A stretch of 15,058 bases of DNA from JAYUHK01 sp043767025 (GTDB lineage Bacteria; Bacteroidota; Bacteroidia; Chitinophagales; Saprospiraceae): contig JAYUHK010000156.1 of assembly GCA_043767025.1 (NCBI GenBank), positions 1-15,058 of the forward strand, in the 5' to 3' direction. Position numbers and translations under genes: made by a program. Position 1 is the first letter of the stretch. Each line of letters starts with the position of its first letter. Below, one piece after another: positions 1 to 7,010 of the stretch. The notes under the pieces were generated by a model that was not told the origin of the DNA, searched no databases, and was given only the letters and a program-made list of their open reading frames with translations.

Positions 1-211
1 AATCGGGTTCAATTTACCGAAGAGCGACCATGCGAAGATGAGCATATTTGATGCGTCGGGCAGGTTGTTGAAAGTAATCGAAGGCGATTATGTGAAAGGT
101 TACAACGAGATAAGCATCGAAGAAAGCGAGTTGAAAGCGGCGGGCGTAATGCAGTACCGTTTGGAGACGAGCGACAACTTTGCAGTGAAGAAGATGATAA
201 TTACGGAGTAA
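1..211 (+). CDS. C-terminal fragment of a T9SS cargo protein (sorting domain), 5' end outside window
   Basis: Reading from position 2, an open frame of 69 codons ends at the TAA at 209-211. The peptide begins IGFNLPKSDHAKMSIFDASG, continues with RLLKVIEGDY, and ends with NFAVKKMIITE. This is the pattern of the type IX secretion C-terminal sorting domain (type A family): a beta-sandwich with a F-L-P / I-F-D-x-x-G-R-L-L core and a final K-K-M-x-I strand. In that family the domain directs export through the outer membrane and is normally cleaved, with the protein anchored on the surface or released. The cargo portion lies upstream of the window, so the enzymatic or adhesive role cannot be read. 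The codons favour G-ending forms (gcg, ttg, aag) more than the next cargo gene, which may mean a different origin. An R3 repeat starts 11 nt after the stop and a terminator about 100 nt after it. Confidence 0.85.
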   Translation, partial: IGFNLPKSDHAKMSIFDASGRLLKVIEGDYVKGYNEISIEESELKAAGVMQYRLETSDNFAVKKMIITE

Positions 212-221
212 AAACGTAGTA

Positions 222-264
222 AGGAATGAAGAAAAAATGAGTAATTCATTTCAGAAGTGTTCCT
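222..264 (-). repeat. R3 repeat copy (43 nt), diverged
   Basis: A 43-nt unit with AGGAA at one end and TTCCT at the other. It is the same length as the copy at 6931-6973 and matches it at 34 of 43 positions. The centre can fold: AAATGAG pairs with TTCATTT around a TAA loop, with one G-U pair. It lies 11 nt beyond the stop codon of the upstream cargo gene. The strand is given relative to the copy at 3884-4032. Confidence 0.65.
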
Positions 265-308
265 AAAAGATACGAGAAATAAAGTATCTATATTGCGAAA
301 GCAAAAAA

Positions 309-352
309 CAAAACGCCTCCGACTGGAAACAGTCGGAGGCGTTTGTTTTTTT
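309..352 (+). terminator. Rho-independent terminator
   Basis: A perfect 14-bp stem (311-324 with 331-344, core CGCCTCCGACT) closes a six-base GGAAAC loop and is followed by GTTTTTTT. The A-rich left flank can pair with the T tract, so it may work in both directions. It ends the transcript of the cargo gene that finishes at 211 and separates it from the tRNA promoter. Confidence 0.85.
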
Positions 353-384
353 GGGGAAGTTTGAAACTTTAATTCTTCAAAATA

Positions 385-415
385 TTTGTCGAATTAGAAA
401 TAAATTGTAGTTTTG
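385..415 (+). promoter_or_regulatory. Bacteroidota-type sigma-A promoter for the tRNA
   Basis: TTTG at 385-388 is followed by a 19-nt spacer and TAGTTTTG at 408-415. This is an exact match to the Bacteroidota -33 (TTTG) and -7 (TAnnTTTG) consensus with standard spacing. Transcription would begin around 421-423, giving a leader of about a dozen nucleotides before the mature tRNA at 435. It is the best promoter match in the window. Confidence 0.75.
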
Positions 416-434
416 CGATCGGTTTTTTAGAAAA

Positions 435-507
435 GGGGGATTGGCGCAGTTGGTAGCGCGCTTGCATGGCATGCAAGAGGTCACGGGTTCGAATCCCGTA
501 TCCTCCA
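435..507 (+). tRNA. tRNA-Ala (anticodon GGC)
   Basis: The cloverleaf is complete. The acceptor stem GGGGGAT (435-441) pairs with ATCCTCC (500-506), with one G-U pair. The anticodon stem CTTGC (461-465) pairs with GCAAG (473-477) around the loop ATGGCAT, so the anticodon is GGC, which decodes GCC as alanine. The T arm is ACGGG-TTCGAAT-CCCGT. The discriminator base is A507 and is followed by CCC, so CCA is not encoded and must be added by the CCA-adding enzyme. A T run at 515-520 follows directly. No other tRNA is adjacent. Confidence 0.95.
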
Positions 508-743
508 CCCAATCTTTTTTCGCAGTCTGCGAACTGTAAAATCCTTCCGAAAGTCATTCAAGAAAAAATAAATCCGACGTTTTTCTGGGTTATTTGGTGT
601 GGTAATATTCTACGTTAAATATTTTAACTTAATAATTTCTGTATTAATTTACGTAAATTAGTTAAATTGTGCTTTTCTTGCAACCAAATTACGGAATTTA
701 AAGTTTTTACTTCGTAATATTAGCATCAGATAAATTTTTACAA

Positions 744-3700
744 ATGAAAAGATTGTTTTTCTCTACAATTTGGGGATTGTTTTTAACAGTAAATTTTGTA
801 TTTGCCCAAACTTATGCGCCCAAAGTCGCACAGCCGATGAGCGTGTCAAGCGCAAAACTGCTCGGCAAAACGCCTGCACTTCGCGATATGACCATCATTG
901 GTGACGAACCCGAAAATCCCGAAACACCAAAAAAGAAACACGCCAAAGAAGTTCCCAATCATTTTGGGCATAATATTTCTAAAAATCCACACTCGCTGCC
1001 GCACGGAGCAGACCCAATTCGACAGATTAGCTCTAGCAGTCGGAATGGAATTATCGTAGAACCCGACGTGAATGTGGAGGGTATCAATGCTGATGCGAGT
1101 GGGGGAGTGATGCCGCCAGACCCTTCGGGAGAAGTCGGAAAAGACCACTACATTATGACGGTAAATGCCGCCAATGGTGCCAAATTTCAAATATTTGATA
1201 AGAGCGGTGTTAGCGTTTTTGGTCCAGCAGCAATGAATACTTTTTGGATACCGTTTGGCTTGACAGGTTTTGGCGACCCCGTAATTTTGTACGACCAAGC
1301 GGCGGACAGATGGATATTGACCGAATTTGCGGATTTAAGCTTCAATAAATTATTGGTAGCTGTTTCGGCGACTTCCGACCCGCTTGGGCAGTGGAACGCG
1401 TACCAATTTGAAACGCCAACATTCCCTGATTATCCTAAATATTTTATTTGGAATGACGCATATTATGTGACTACCAATGAGTACAACTCACAAAATACCG
1501 TCCCCGTATATGCGCTTGACCGCAACGCAATGCTCAACGGTGCTGCCACTGCTGGTATGCAAGAGTTTGGGTTGCCGCGTTTTAACAATGTTGGGTTTCA
1601 GATTGCAACTGGCGCAGATTGGGACGGCATTAATCCGCCGCCCGTTGGTGCGCCTGCACAAATTATGCGAATGTATGACGACTCTTGGGACGGCGGGGTG
1701 GACCACTTGGAAATATGGTCGCTTCATGTGGATTGGGAGCAGCCGATTAACTCCTTTCTCGACGGACCGCTCGATTTGCCAACCGCACCGTTTGAAAGTC
1801 AAGTCTGTAACGGTTGGATGGATTGTATTGCGCAGCCCAATGGAGGTCTGCCGATTGACGCTTTGGAGCAAATCTTGATGTATCGGGTGCAATATCGAAA
1901 TTTTGGAAACTATGAGGCGATGGTTTGCAACCACGTCGTTGATGTGAATGGCAATAATTTAGCTGGTATTCGCTGGTACGAACTTCGCCGCACGGCGGGT
2001 CAAGACTGGTCGATTTATCAGCAAGGAACTTACTCGCCCGACAGCCGCAACCGTTGGATGGGAAGCATCGCTATGGACGGAAAAGGCAACATCGGGCTTG
2101 GCTTTGCCACTATGGGAATGCAAAACGGAGTTCCGACCTATGCGTCCGCTCGCTTTACAGGACGGCGAGTGAGCGACCCACTCGGCGAGATGACTATTGA
2201 AGAATATGAAGTAGCCAATGGAAAAAAGAACAATTCGGGCAACCGATTCGGTGATTATAGCCAGATGACGGTGGACCCTACCGACGACTTAAAATTTTGG
2301 TTTGTAGGCGAATACATTCCGCAGGTAGCGACTTGGGCGACCAAAATTGCAGCTTTCGGCATCAGTCGCGACACTTTTGACATCGCACCTACTCGAATCT
2401 TAACGCCTGTTTCGTCCAGCACTTTGGGTGCAAACGAAGTCGTCAAAATTCAGGTAAAAAATATAGGCTACGCCGCTCAAACCCAATTCAAAGTAGGTTA
2501 TAAATTAGACGGCGGCGGAGTGGTTTCGGAGTTGGTCAATCACACACTCCAACCCGATAGCATTTATATACATACCTTCGTACCTACGCTCAACCTGTCT
2601 GCTTGGGGCGACTACTCGCTCAAAGTATTTACGACCGCCGCCAACGACCAAAATAGACGAAATGACACGATTATCCAAAAAATCCTTCGCCGTCCTGACG
2701 TGGACGCTGCGCTGCTAAAAGTAACGGGTTTGGAAAATACGCTTTGCGCCTCGAAGACCGACATCAAAGTAACTTTCAAAAATGTAGGTTTTCAGCCATT
2801 GACTTCTCTAAAATTGAGATATAAACTCAACAGCGGAAGCCTAAAACTTAAAAACTGGGTAGCCACAAGCGGGCAACCGCTCAAAACCGACCAAATAAAT
2901 GCGCAAACTATCTCATTGGATAGTATTCTGGTAGGCAATAACCAACTCATAATCTACACCGAAGCACCCAATCTGACGGGAATAGATGGCAGAAATGCCA
3001 ACGATTCGCTTACTTTGAATTTTTCTCGGGACAGCACTTTGGCACAGATTACACTCAAAATTTTGACCGATAGCCGACCAGAAGAAACAACTTGGACGCT
3101 CAAAGACGAAACTGGAGCGGTCATTTATGCAGGCGGACCGTACACCAAAAAAAGTGAGTTTTACGTCCATAAATTTTGTTTAAACAAAGAAAAATGTTAC
3201 ACATTTGACATCTTTGATGCAGGCTCCAACGGTTTCAACGGCGGTAGTCCTTACGTCATTCGGGACGAAACCAACAGAGTTTTGGCAAAATATAAGACGC
3301 TCAACTTCGGTGCTACCGAGCAAAGTCCGTTCTGCGGAGTGTTTAAATGTATCTTGCAAGCCACTGCTACCGCTACGCAAGAATCCGCCACAGGTGCCAA
3401 CAACGGCAGTATTATCGTCACTACACTCGGAGGAGTGAACGCGCAGTACAGCTTGGACAACGGCTCGTCCTATCAGACATCGCCAGTTTTCAGCAACCTC
3501 TCCGCAGGCAGCTACACGGTGCTTGTCAAAGATGCCAACGACTGTAAAGATACCGTCAGCACCATCGTAGAACTCGCTACTGCTGTCGGCGAACTCCAAT
3601 TTGGCAAAGCCGTAGTTAGTGTTTCACCCAATCCGACCGACGGAATGTTTGAGCTAAAAGTAGATGGACTTTCGGAGCGCGTCAGTTGGCTCAAAGTCAG

Positions 3701-3863
3701 TATCTTCGATGCCACAGGACAGTTTATATTGCGTGACGAACTTGCGCGTTTCAACAGCACTTTGAAAAGCGTTATTTCTATCAGCAAATATCCGAAAGGC
3801 GTGTATTTCGCTCGCATCTACGACGAACAGCAGTCTTATTTGGTAAAAATAATCTATCAGTAA
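744..3863 (+). CDS. Large secreted T9SS cargo protein with CARDB-like, SprB-like and sorting domains
   Basis: This 1039-residue protein starts at ATG 744 with a signal peptide ending near VFAQ (residue 22), so it crosses the inner membrane by Sec. A charged, Pro-rich linker occupies about residues 50-95. Residues ~105-545 form a large domain with phrases such as DPVILYDQAADRWILTEF and MPPDPSGEVG. They resemble a domain common in secreted Bacteroidota proteins that may be a beta-propeller; I see no catalytic motif. Residues ~549-645 and ~650-780 look like two CARDB-type Ig-like segments (IQVKNIGYAAQ..., VTFKNVGFQPL...). Residues ~785-865 form a Cys-containing beta-sandwich with DAGSNGFNGG. Residues ~870-938 match the SprB repeat pattern (NNGSIIVTTLGG, SYTVLVKDANDC). 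Residues ~952-1039 are a T9SS sorting domain (SVSPNPTDGMFELKV, PKGVYFARIYD). The protein is probably surface-anchored or released, possibly an adhesin or hydrolase accessory. It appears monocistronic. I found no convincing full promoter in 508-743. Confidence 0.85.
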   Translation: MKRLFFSTIWGLFLTVNFVFAQTYAPKVAQPMSVSSAKLLGKTPALRDMTIIGDEPENPETPKKKHAKEVPNHFGHNISKNPHSLPHGADPIRQISSSSRNGIIVEPDVNVEGINADASGGVMPPDPSGEVGKDHYIMTVNAANGAKFQIFDKSGVSVFGPAAMNTFWIPFGLTGFGDPVILYDQAADRWILTEFADLSFNKLLVAVSATSDPLGQWNAYQFETPTFPDYPKYFIWNDAYYVTTNEYNSQNTVPVYALDRNAMLNGAATAGMQEFGLPRFNNVGFQIATGADWDGINPPPVGAPAQIMRMYDDSWDGGVDHLEIWSLHVDWEQPINSFLDGPLDLPTAPFESQVCNGWMDCIAQPNGGLPIDALEQILMYRVQYRNFGNYEAMVCNHVVDVNGNNLAGIRWYELRRTAGQDWSIYQQGTYSPDSRNRWMGSIAMDGKGNIGLGFATMGMQNGVPTYASARFTGRRVSDPLGEMTIEEYEVANGKKNNSGNRFGDYSQMTVDPTDDLKFWFVGEYIPQVATWATKIAAFGISRDTFDIAPTRILTPVSSSTLGANEVVKIQVKNIGYAAQTQFKVGYKLDGGGVVSELVNHTLQPDSIYIHTFVPTLNLSAWGDYSLKVFTTAANDQNRRNDTIIQKILRRPDVDAALLKVTGLENTLCASKTDIKVTFKNVGFQPLTSLKLRYKLNSGSLKLKNWVATSGQPLKTDQINAQTISLDSILVGNNQLIIYTEAPNLTGIDGRNANDSLTLNFSRDSTLAQITLKILTDSRPEETTWTLKDETGAVIYAGGPYTKKSEFYVHKFCLNKEKCYTFDIFDAGSNGFNGGSPYVIRDETNRVLAKYKTLNFGATEQSPFCGVFKCILQATATATQESATGANNGSIIVTTLGGVNAQYSLDNGSSYQTSPVFSNLSAGSYTVLVKDANDCKDTVSTIVELATAVGELQFGKAVVSVSPNPTDGMFELKVDGLSERVSWLKVSIFDATGQFILRDELARFNSTLKSVISISKYPKGVYFARIYDEQQSYLVKIIYQ

Positions 3864-3883
3864 GCACCTTGTGATGATGAATT

Positions 3884-4032
3884 AGGAATGTATCTAAAAT
3901 AAACTATGTTCCTACACTTAAATAGATGACATTTAATATTCGACATAATTCGTTGATTTTCAATAGTTTGTGATGACTCAAAATTAAAAACTAAAAACTT
4001 GTAACTACTTATCTTATTTTTTCCTCATTCCT
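3884..4032 (+). repeat. R3 repeat copy interrupted by an R1 insertion
   Basis: The left half is 3884-3907 (24 nt) and the right half 4014-4032 (19 nt), separated by 106 nt that contain an R1 copy. Joined together the halves make exactly 43 nt and agree with the reverse complement of 6931-6973 at 40 of 43 positions, including the AGGAA and TTCCT ends. The repeat begins 20 nt after the stop codon of the large T9SS gene. Confidence 0.75.
3908..4011 (+). repeat. R1 dispersed repeat, copy 1
   Basis: A 104-nt AT-rich unit runs from GTTCCTACACTTAAATAG to GTAACTACTTA. It is about 95% identical (five differences) to the reverse complement of 12310-12413 and close to 8128-8238. It has no open reading frame and no clear terminal inverted repeats. 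The flanking DNA here is R3, while the other two copies have unrelated flanks, which defines the ends of the unit. Confidence 0.8.
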
Positions 4033-4097
4033 TAAATAAAATTTTCAAAGATATTTTGCGGCGAATTGCGGCATATTCTAACTAAAAAAATAGTGCG

Positions 4098-4138
4098 AAG
4101 CGGAATAGAAATCACAGATTTCTATTCCGCTTTTTTTT
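4098..4138 (+). terminator. Rho-independent terminator
   Basis: A perfect 15-bp stem, 4098-4112 with 4118-4132 (core GCGGAATAGAAAT), closes a five-base CACAG loop and is followed by eight T residues (4131-4138). It lies about 235 nt beyond the stop at 3863. The interrupted R3 copy and R1 therefore fall inside the 3' untranslated region of the large T9SS gene. Confidence 0.85.
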
Positions 4139-4412
4139 GTGAGAAAATTGCGGACTACTGCGCTCGAGGAAACGGTTTTTTCGAGCCAGCGTCACAAAAT
4201 ATAAAAAAAGTATAATTTTATTTCATTATTTTGTATTCGCCCAAAGTGAGCTATTTGGGGACTTTTAGCATTTTGAAGGCAGTTAAAATATTAAATATGA
4301 AAAAATATTTAGGGTAAAATTTGTAGAATTAAACAAAAACCGTATTATTGCGTCATCATTATTTTATTAACAATTTATTCACCAGATTTTATTAATCAAT
4401 CAAGAAAGATTT
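4139..4412. other. AT-rich leader region upstream of exbB, no gene seen
   Basis: I see no gene or strong structure here. TAAAATTTG at 4314-4322 resembles the Bacteroidota -7 element but has one extra spacer base and no TTG at the right distance upstream, so it is only a weak promoter candidate for exbB. The last 80 nt are almost pure A/T, as is usual before Bacteroidota start codons. Confidence 0.4.
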
Positions 4413-5237
4413 ATGAGCCAACAATCCAATTCCTCGAAATCTCAAGCTGCGGCTTCTCCAAAATCGAGTAACCTGTTCTCCGTTTTGGTTATTCCGATAG
4501 CCTTTGTAGTCAGTTTGTGTATTTACCTTTTCGTACTCGGTGACGGCAGCCATTTTGAAGCCAACGGACACCCCAAAACGGGCGATTATTTCGGAATGGT
4601 CTATAAAGGCGGTTTCATCGTACCGATTTTGATGACTTGCTTTTTGACCCTTCTCATCTTTTGTATCGAGCGTTATTTGACCATCAACAAAGCGAGTGGC
4701 TCGGGTTCTGTGTCCGACTTCGTCCGCAAAGTGAAGTTCAACCTCGAAAGCAATGACGTGGACGGAGCCATCGCAGCCTGCGACAAGCAAAAAGGTTCGG
4801 TAGCCAATGTAGTGCGTTCAGGACTACAAAAATACAAAGAAATGCAAAAAGATACTTCGCTTGATACAGAGCAAAAAGTACTCTCTATCCGCAAAGAAAT
4901 CGAAGAATCTACCTCATTGGAGTTGCCGATGTTGGAGAAAAACTTGGTTATTCTTGCCACATTAGCGTCCGTAGCGACCCTTTTGGGACTGTTGGGAACG
5001 GTGTTTGGTATGATACGCTCGTTTGCAGCACTCGGAAATTCTGGCGGCGCCACCGATGCAGCAGCACTCTCGAACGGTATCTCTGAAGCCTTGATTAATA
5101 CAGCTTTGGGCATCAGTACTTCGGCTATCGCAATCATTATGTACAATGTTTTCACTACGAAAATCGACAAATTGACGTATGGTATTGACGAAGCGGGTTT
5201 CAGTATCGCAGAAACATTTGCAGCAAAATACAAGTAA
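4413..5237 (+). CDS. exbB: ExbB/TolQ/MotA-family proton channel subunit
   Basis: This 274-residue inner-membrane protein forms the pentameric proton channel that, with ExbD, energises TonB. Hydrophobic helices lie at about residues 21-42, 68-89, 178-198 and 225-246. The extra N-terminal helix and the long cytoplasmic segment (~90-170) are typical of Bacteroidota ExbB. The conserved core is visible: LGLLGTVFGMIRSF (~191-204) and a SNGISEALINTALGI motif (~220-234), the family signature lining the channel. The N terminus is Ser/Gln/Ala-rich. ATG 4413 is preceded by A/T-rich DNA and no Shine-Dalgarno. It is the first gene of a same-strand set with two exbD genes and tonB. The 276-nt gap to exbD is wide for this family and holds an R3 repeat that begins on the last base of the stop codon. 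I considered TolQ or MotA, but the neighbours favour ExbB. Confidence 0.92.
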   Translation: MSQQSNSSKSQAAASPKSSNLFSVLVIPIAFVVSLCIYLFVLGDGSHFEANGHPKTGDYFGMVYKGGFIVPILMTCFLTLLIFCIERYLTINKASGSGSVSDFVRKVKFNLESNDVDGAIAACDKQKGSVANVVRSGLQKYKEMQKDTSLDTEQKVLSIRKEIEESTSLELPMLEKNLVILATLASVATLLGLLGTVFGMIRSFAALGNSGGATDAAALSNGISEALINTALGISTSAIAIIMYNVFTTKIDKLTYGIDEAGFSIAETFAAKYK

Positions 5238-5272
5238 GGAACGCGTCTAAAATAAGCTACATATTTTTTCTG
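5237..5272 (+). repeat. R3 repeat copy, 3' end truncated
   Basis: AGGAACGCGTCTAAAATAAG begins on the final base of the exbB stop codon and continues through CTACATATTTTTTCTG. It aligns to the left two thirds of the R3 unit and then diverges before the TTCCT end. The fold is reduced to AAATA/TATTT. Confidence 0.6.
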
Positions 5273-5513
5273 CTAAATTAGACCCATCACTGCGTTATTT
5301 TTCGTTTCAACGCGCTGCGTTGCGCCGCAATCATGCCCTGTTATGGATTGAATTTATATGAAAAAAGTTTGAGTATCTTATTTTTATTCCATTTCTAATT
5401 TTTTTGTAAAATTTATTTTGCAAAGCAAACAACCAAAATCAGTATTTTGTCATCTCTCATAAAGGAGTAATCTCTTGTGGGTGCTTCGTGTATCTAAAAA
5501 ATAAAAAAAAATT
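5273..5513. other. exbB-exbD intergenic region with a GC-richer patch
   Basis: Positions about 5288-5345 are noticeably richer in GC (ACTGCGTT, AACGCGCTGCGTTGCGCCGC) than the surrounding A/T-rich DNA. No reading frame or clear hairpin explains it, and it looks like a fragment of another repeat or a decayed insertion. A small inverted repeat CAAAAT-CAGT-ATTTTG lies near 5434-5449. The last 20 nt before the exbD start are almost all A and T. Confidence 0.35.
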
Positions 5514-6173
5514 ATGCCAAAAGTCAAAATACCAAGAAAAAGTACGATGATAGACATGACCGCTATGTGCGACGTGGCTTTCTTACTTCTTACTTTTTTC
5601 ATGCTCACGACCAAGTTCAAGCCACCCGAATTGGTGTCTGTGGATATGCCTTCGTCGCGGTCGGAATATAAAATTCCCGAAAAGAACATTATGATTCTGA
5701 CGGTGGACAAAGACGGAAGAATATTTTACAGCATCGACAACGCCAAAGTGCGCCTGCTGACGCTCGATAAAATGATAGCTCAATATCCGGGCGTGACGTT
5801 CACGGATAGCCAAAAAGCCAAATTTAGAAACTTGGAGGAGTTCGGCGTGCCGATACAGCAACTTCCACAGCTTTTGGATATGGAAAAAGACGAGCAAGCC
5901 AAAGTAGGGCAGGGCGGTATCCCCGTAGATTCTACTGCAAGTAAATTCAATCGAAACGAACTTTGCGACTGGATTCAGAACGCTCGTCTGGCAGATGTCG
6001 AGCTGCGCAACAAAAGCGAAATCGTATCAGATGGAATTTCTATCTCCGTGAAAGGCGACGGAAAAACCAGCTACGAAACGATGAGTAAAGTAGTCGGCAC
6101 GCTTACAGACAAAAAAATTAATAAATTCAATTTGATTACGATGCTCGAAGTGTCCGCCATCACAGGGAATTAG
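5514..6173 (+). CDS. exbD: ExbD-family biopolymer transport protein (first paralog)
   Basis: This 219-residue protein has a short cytoplasmic N terminus (PKVKIPRKS), one membrane helix (~17-33) and a periplasmic domain. The MxDMTxMxDVAFLLLTFFML motif carries Asp20, the position of the proton-carrying aspartate of ExbD, so the subunit should be functional in proton transfer. It is longer than the classic ExbD of about 140 residues because of an insertion at roughly residues 85-150 containing DSQKAKFRNLEEFGV. This extended form is typical of the phylum. The C-terminal part (SYETMSKVVGTLTDKKINKF) matches the ExbD periplasmic fold. It acts with the upstream ExbB and the second ExbD. The next gene starts 102 nt later. 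Confidence 0.92.
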   Translation: MPKVKIPRKSTMIDMTAMCDVAFLLLTFFMLTTKFKPPELVSVDMPSSRSEYKIPEKNIMILTVDKDGRIFYSIDNAKVRLLTLDKMIAQYPGVTFTDSQKAKFRNLEEFGVPIQQLPQLLDMEKDEQAKVGQGGIPVDSTASKFNRNELCDWIQNARLADVELRNKSEIVSDGISISVKGDGKTSYETMSKVVGTLTDKKINKFNLITMLEVSAITGN

Positions 6174-6275
6174 TGTTTTGGGAGTGACCAAAGGAAATGC
6201 ACCAGTTTTGAAAAATCATCTCGGGAGCTTCCTTTAAACTTTATTTTTTTTCACAATTTAAAAAAGTCCAAAGCT

Positions 6276-6848
6276 ATGGCAGAAATGGATACGTCCTCCG
6301 GTGGGGGGAAACATAAAAATGGGAAACGCTCCAAAAAAATATCTACGCGCGTGGACATGACACCGATGGTAGATTTGGGGTTTTTGCTGATTACTTTTTT
6401 CATGCTCACTACCACGTTTAGCAAACCGCAGGCGATGGAGTTGAATATGCCAACCGAAGACAAAGACGAAAAGGAAAAACCAGAAGTAAAAGCATCAAAA
6501 GTGCTTCAACTTGTGCTTTCTGAAAACGATAAAGTCTATTGGTTCAAAGGGACAGGCGACCCAAAAGACGGCTTTACGGCGATAGACAGTGTGGATTTTA
6601 CGAGTACCAAAAATATTCGTCCGATTATCCAAAAACACCAGGTGGAAGTCGAACGCCAATGGGGGTCGAAGGACGAAGCTATCGTATTGATAAAACCAAA
6701 AAAACAATCGCGCTACAAAAATATGGTGGACGTGCTGGACGAAATGTCCATCACCGACTCCAAGCGGTATGTGATTATGAAGTTCGAGAACAACGACTCC
6801 ATTCTCATCAACAACAGCGTGAAGGGTCTGATGGCTGCGCCAAAATAA
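6276..6848 (+). CDS. exbD: ExbD-family biopolymer transport protein (second paralog)
   Basis: This 190-residue protein has a basic N terminus (GGGKHKNGKRSKK), then the VDMTPMVDLGFLLITFFML helix motif with the proton-relay Asp at residue 33. A Lys/Glu-rich linker (~58-70) and a periplasmic domain ending NNSVKGLMAAPK follow. It is the second of two tandem ExbD genes. They share the membrane motif but differ strongly in the periplasmic half, so they probably form a heteromeric stator rather than a recent duplication. An R3 repeat lies in the 162-nt gap before tonB. Confidence 0.92.
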   Translation: MAEMDTSSGGGKHKNGKRSKKISTRVDMTPMVDLGFLLITFFMLTTTFSKPQAMELNMPTEDKDEKEKPEVKASKVLQLVLSENDKVYWFKGTGDPKDGFTAIDSVDFTSTKNIRPIIQKHQVEVERQWGSKDEAIVLIKPKKQSRYKNMVDVLDEMSITDSKRYVIMKFENNDSILINNSVKGLMAAPK

Positions 6849-6930
6849 AAATGGTTTAGGAAAAAATAAAAAAATAACAATTTTTTAAAAATCCGACCAA
6901 CCATTTTTTAAAAATTTGCATCTATCAGTT

Positions 6931-6973
6931 AGGAATGAAGAAAAAATAAATAGTTTATTTTAGACACTTTCCT
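6931..6973 (-). repeat. R3 repeat, complete copy
   Basis: A 43-nt unit with AGGAA and TTCCT ends and a central hairpin AAAATAAA-TAG-TTTATTTT. It is the best intact copy in the window. It lies 83 nt after the second exbD and 38 nt before tonB, so it would be carried on any transcript joining the two genes. Confidence 0.7.
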
Positions 6974-7010
6974 CATTAACAAATTCTTTTCAAAAGATAA
7001 AAAAATTATT

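Noticed and set aside
511..532. CGCAGTCTGCG palindrome after the tRNA as a terminator
   Set aside because: The loop is too short and the T run precedes the stem on the plus strand. The T run alone may help 3' end formation.
369..557. Minus-strand 62-codon open frame containing GGYGIRTRDLLHAMQARYQ
   Set aside because: It is the antisense of the tRNA-Ala gene. This peptide pattern is a familiar artefact of translating tRNAs.
667..712. Promoter for the large T9SS gene
   Set aside because: A TTG followed about 18 nt later by TAAAGTTT is only a partial match to the consensus; not strong enough to annotate.
3908..4011. Promoter inside R1
   Set aside because: AATAGTTTG in copy 1 looks like a -7 element but has the wrong spacing, and the G is A in the other two copies, so it is not conserved.
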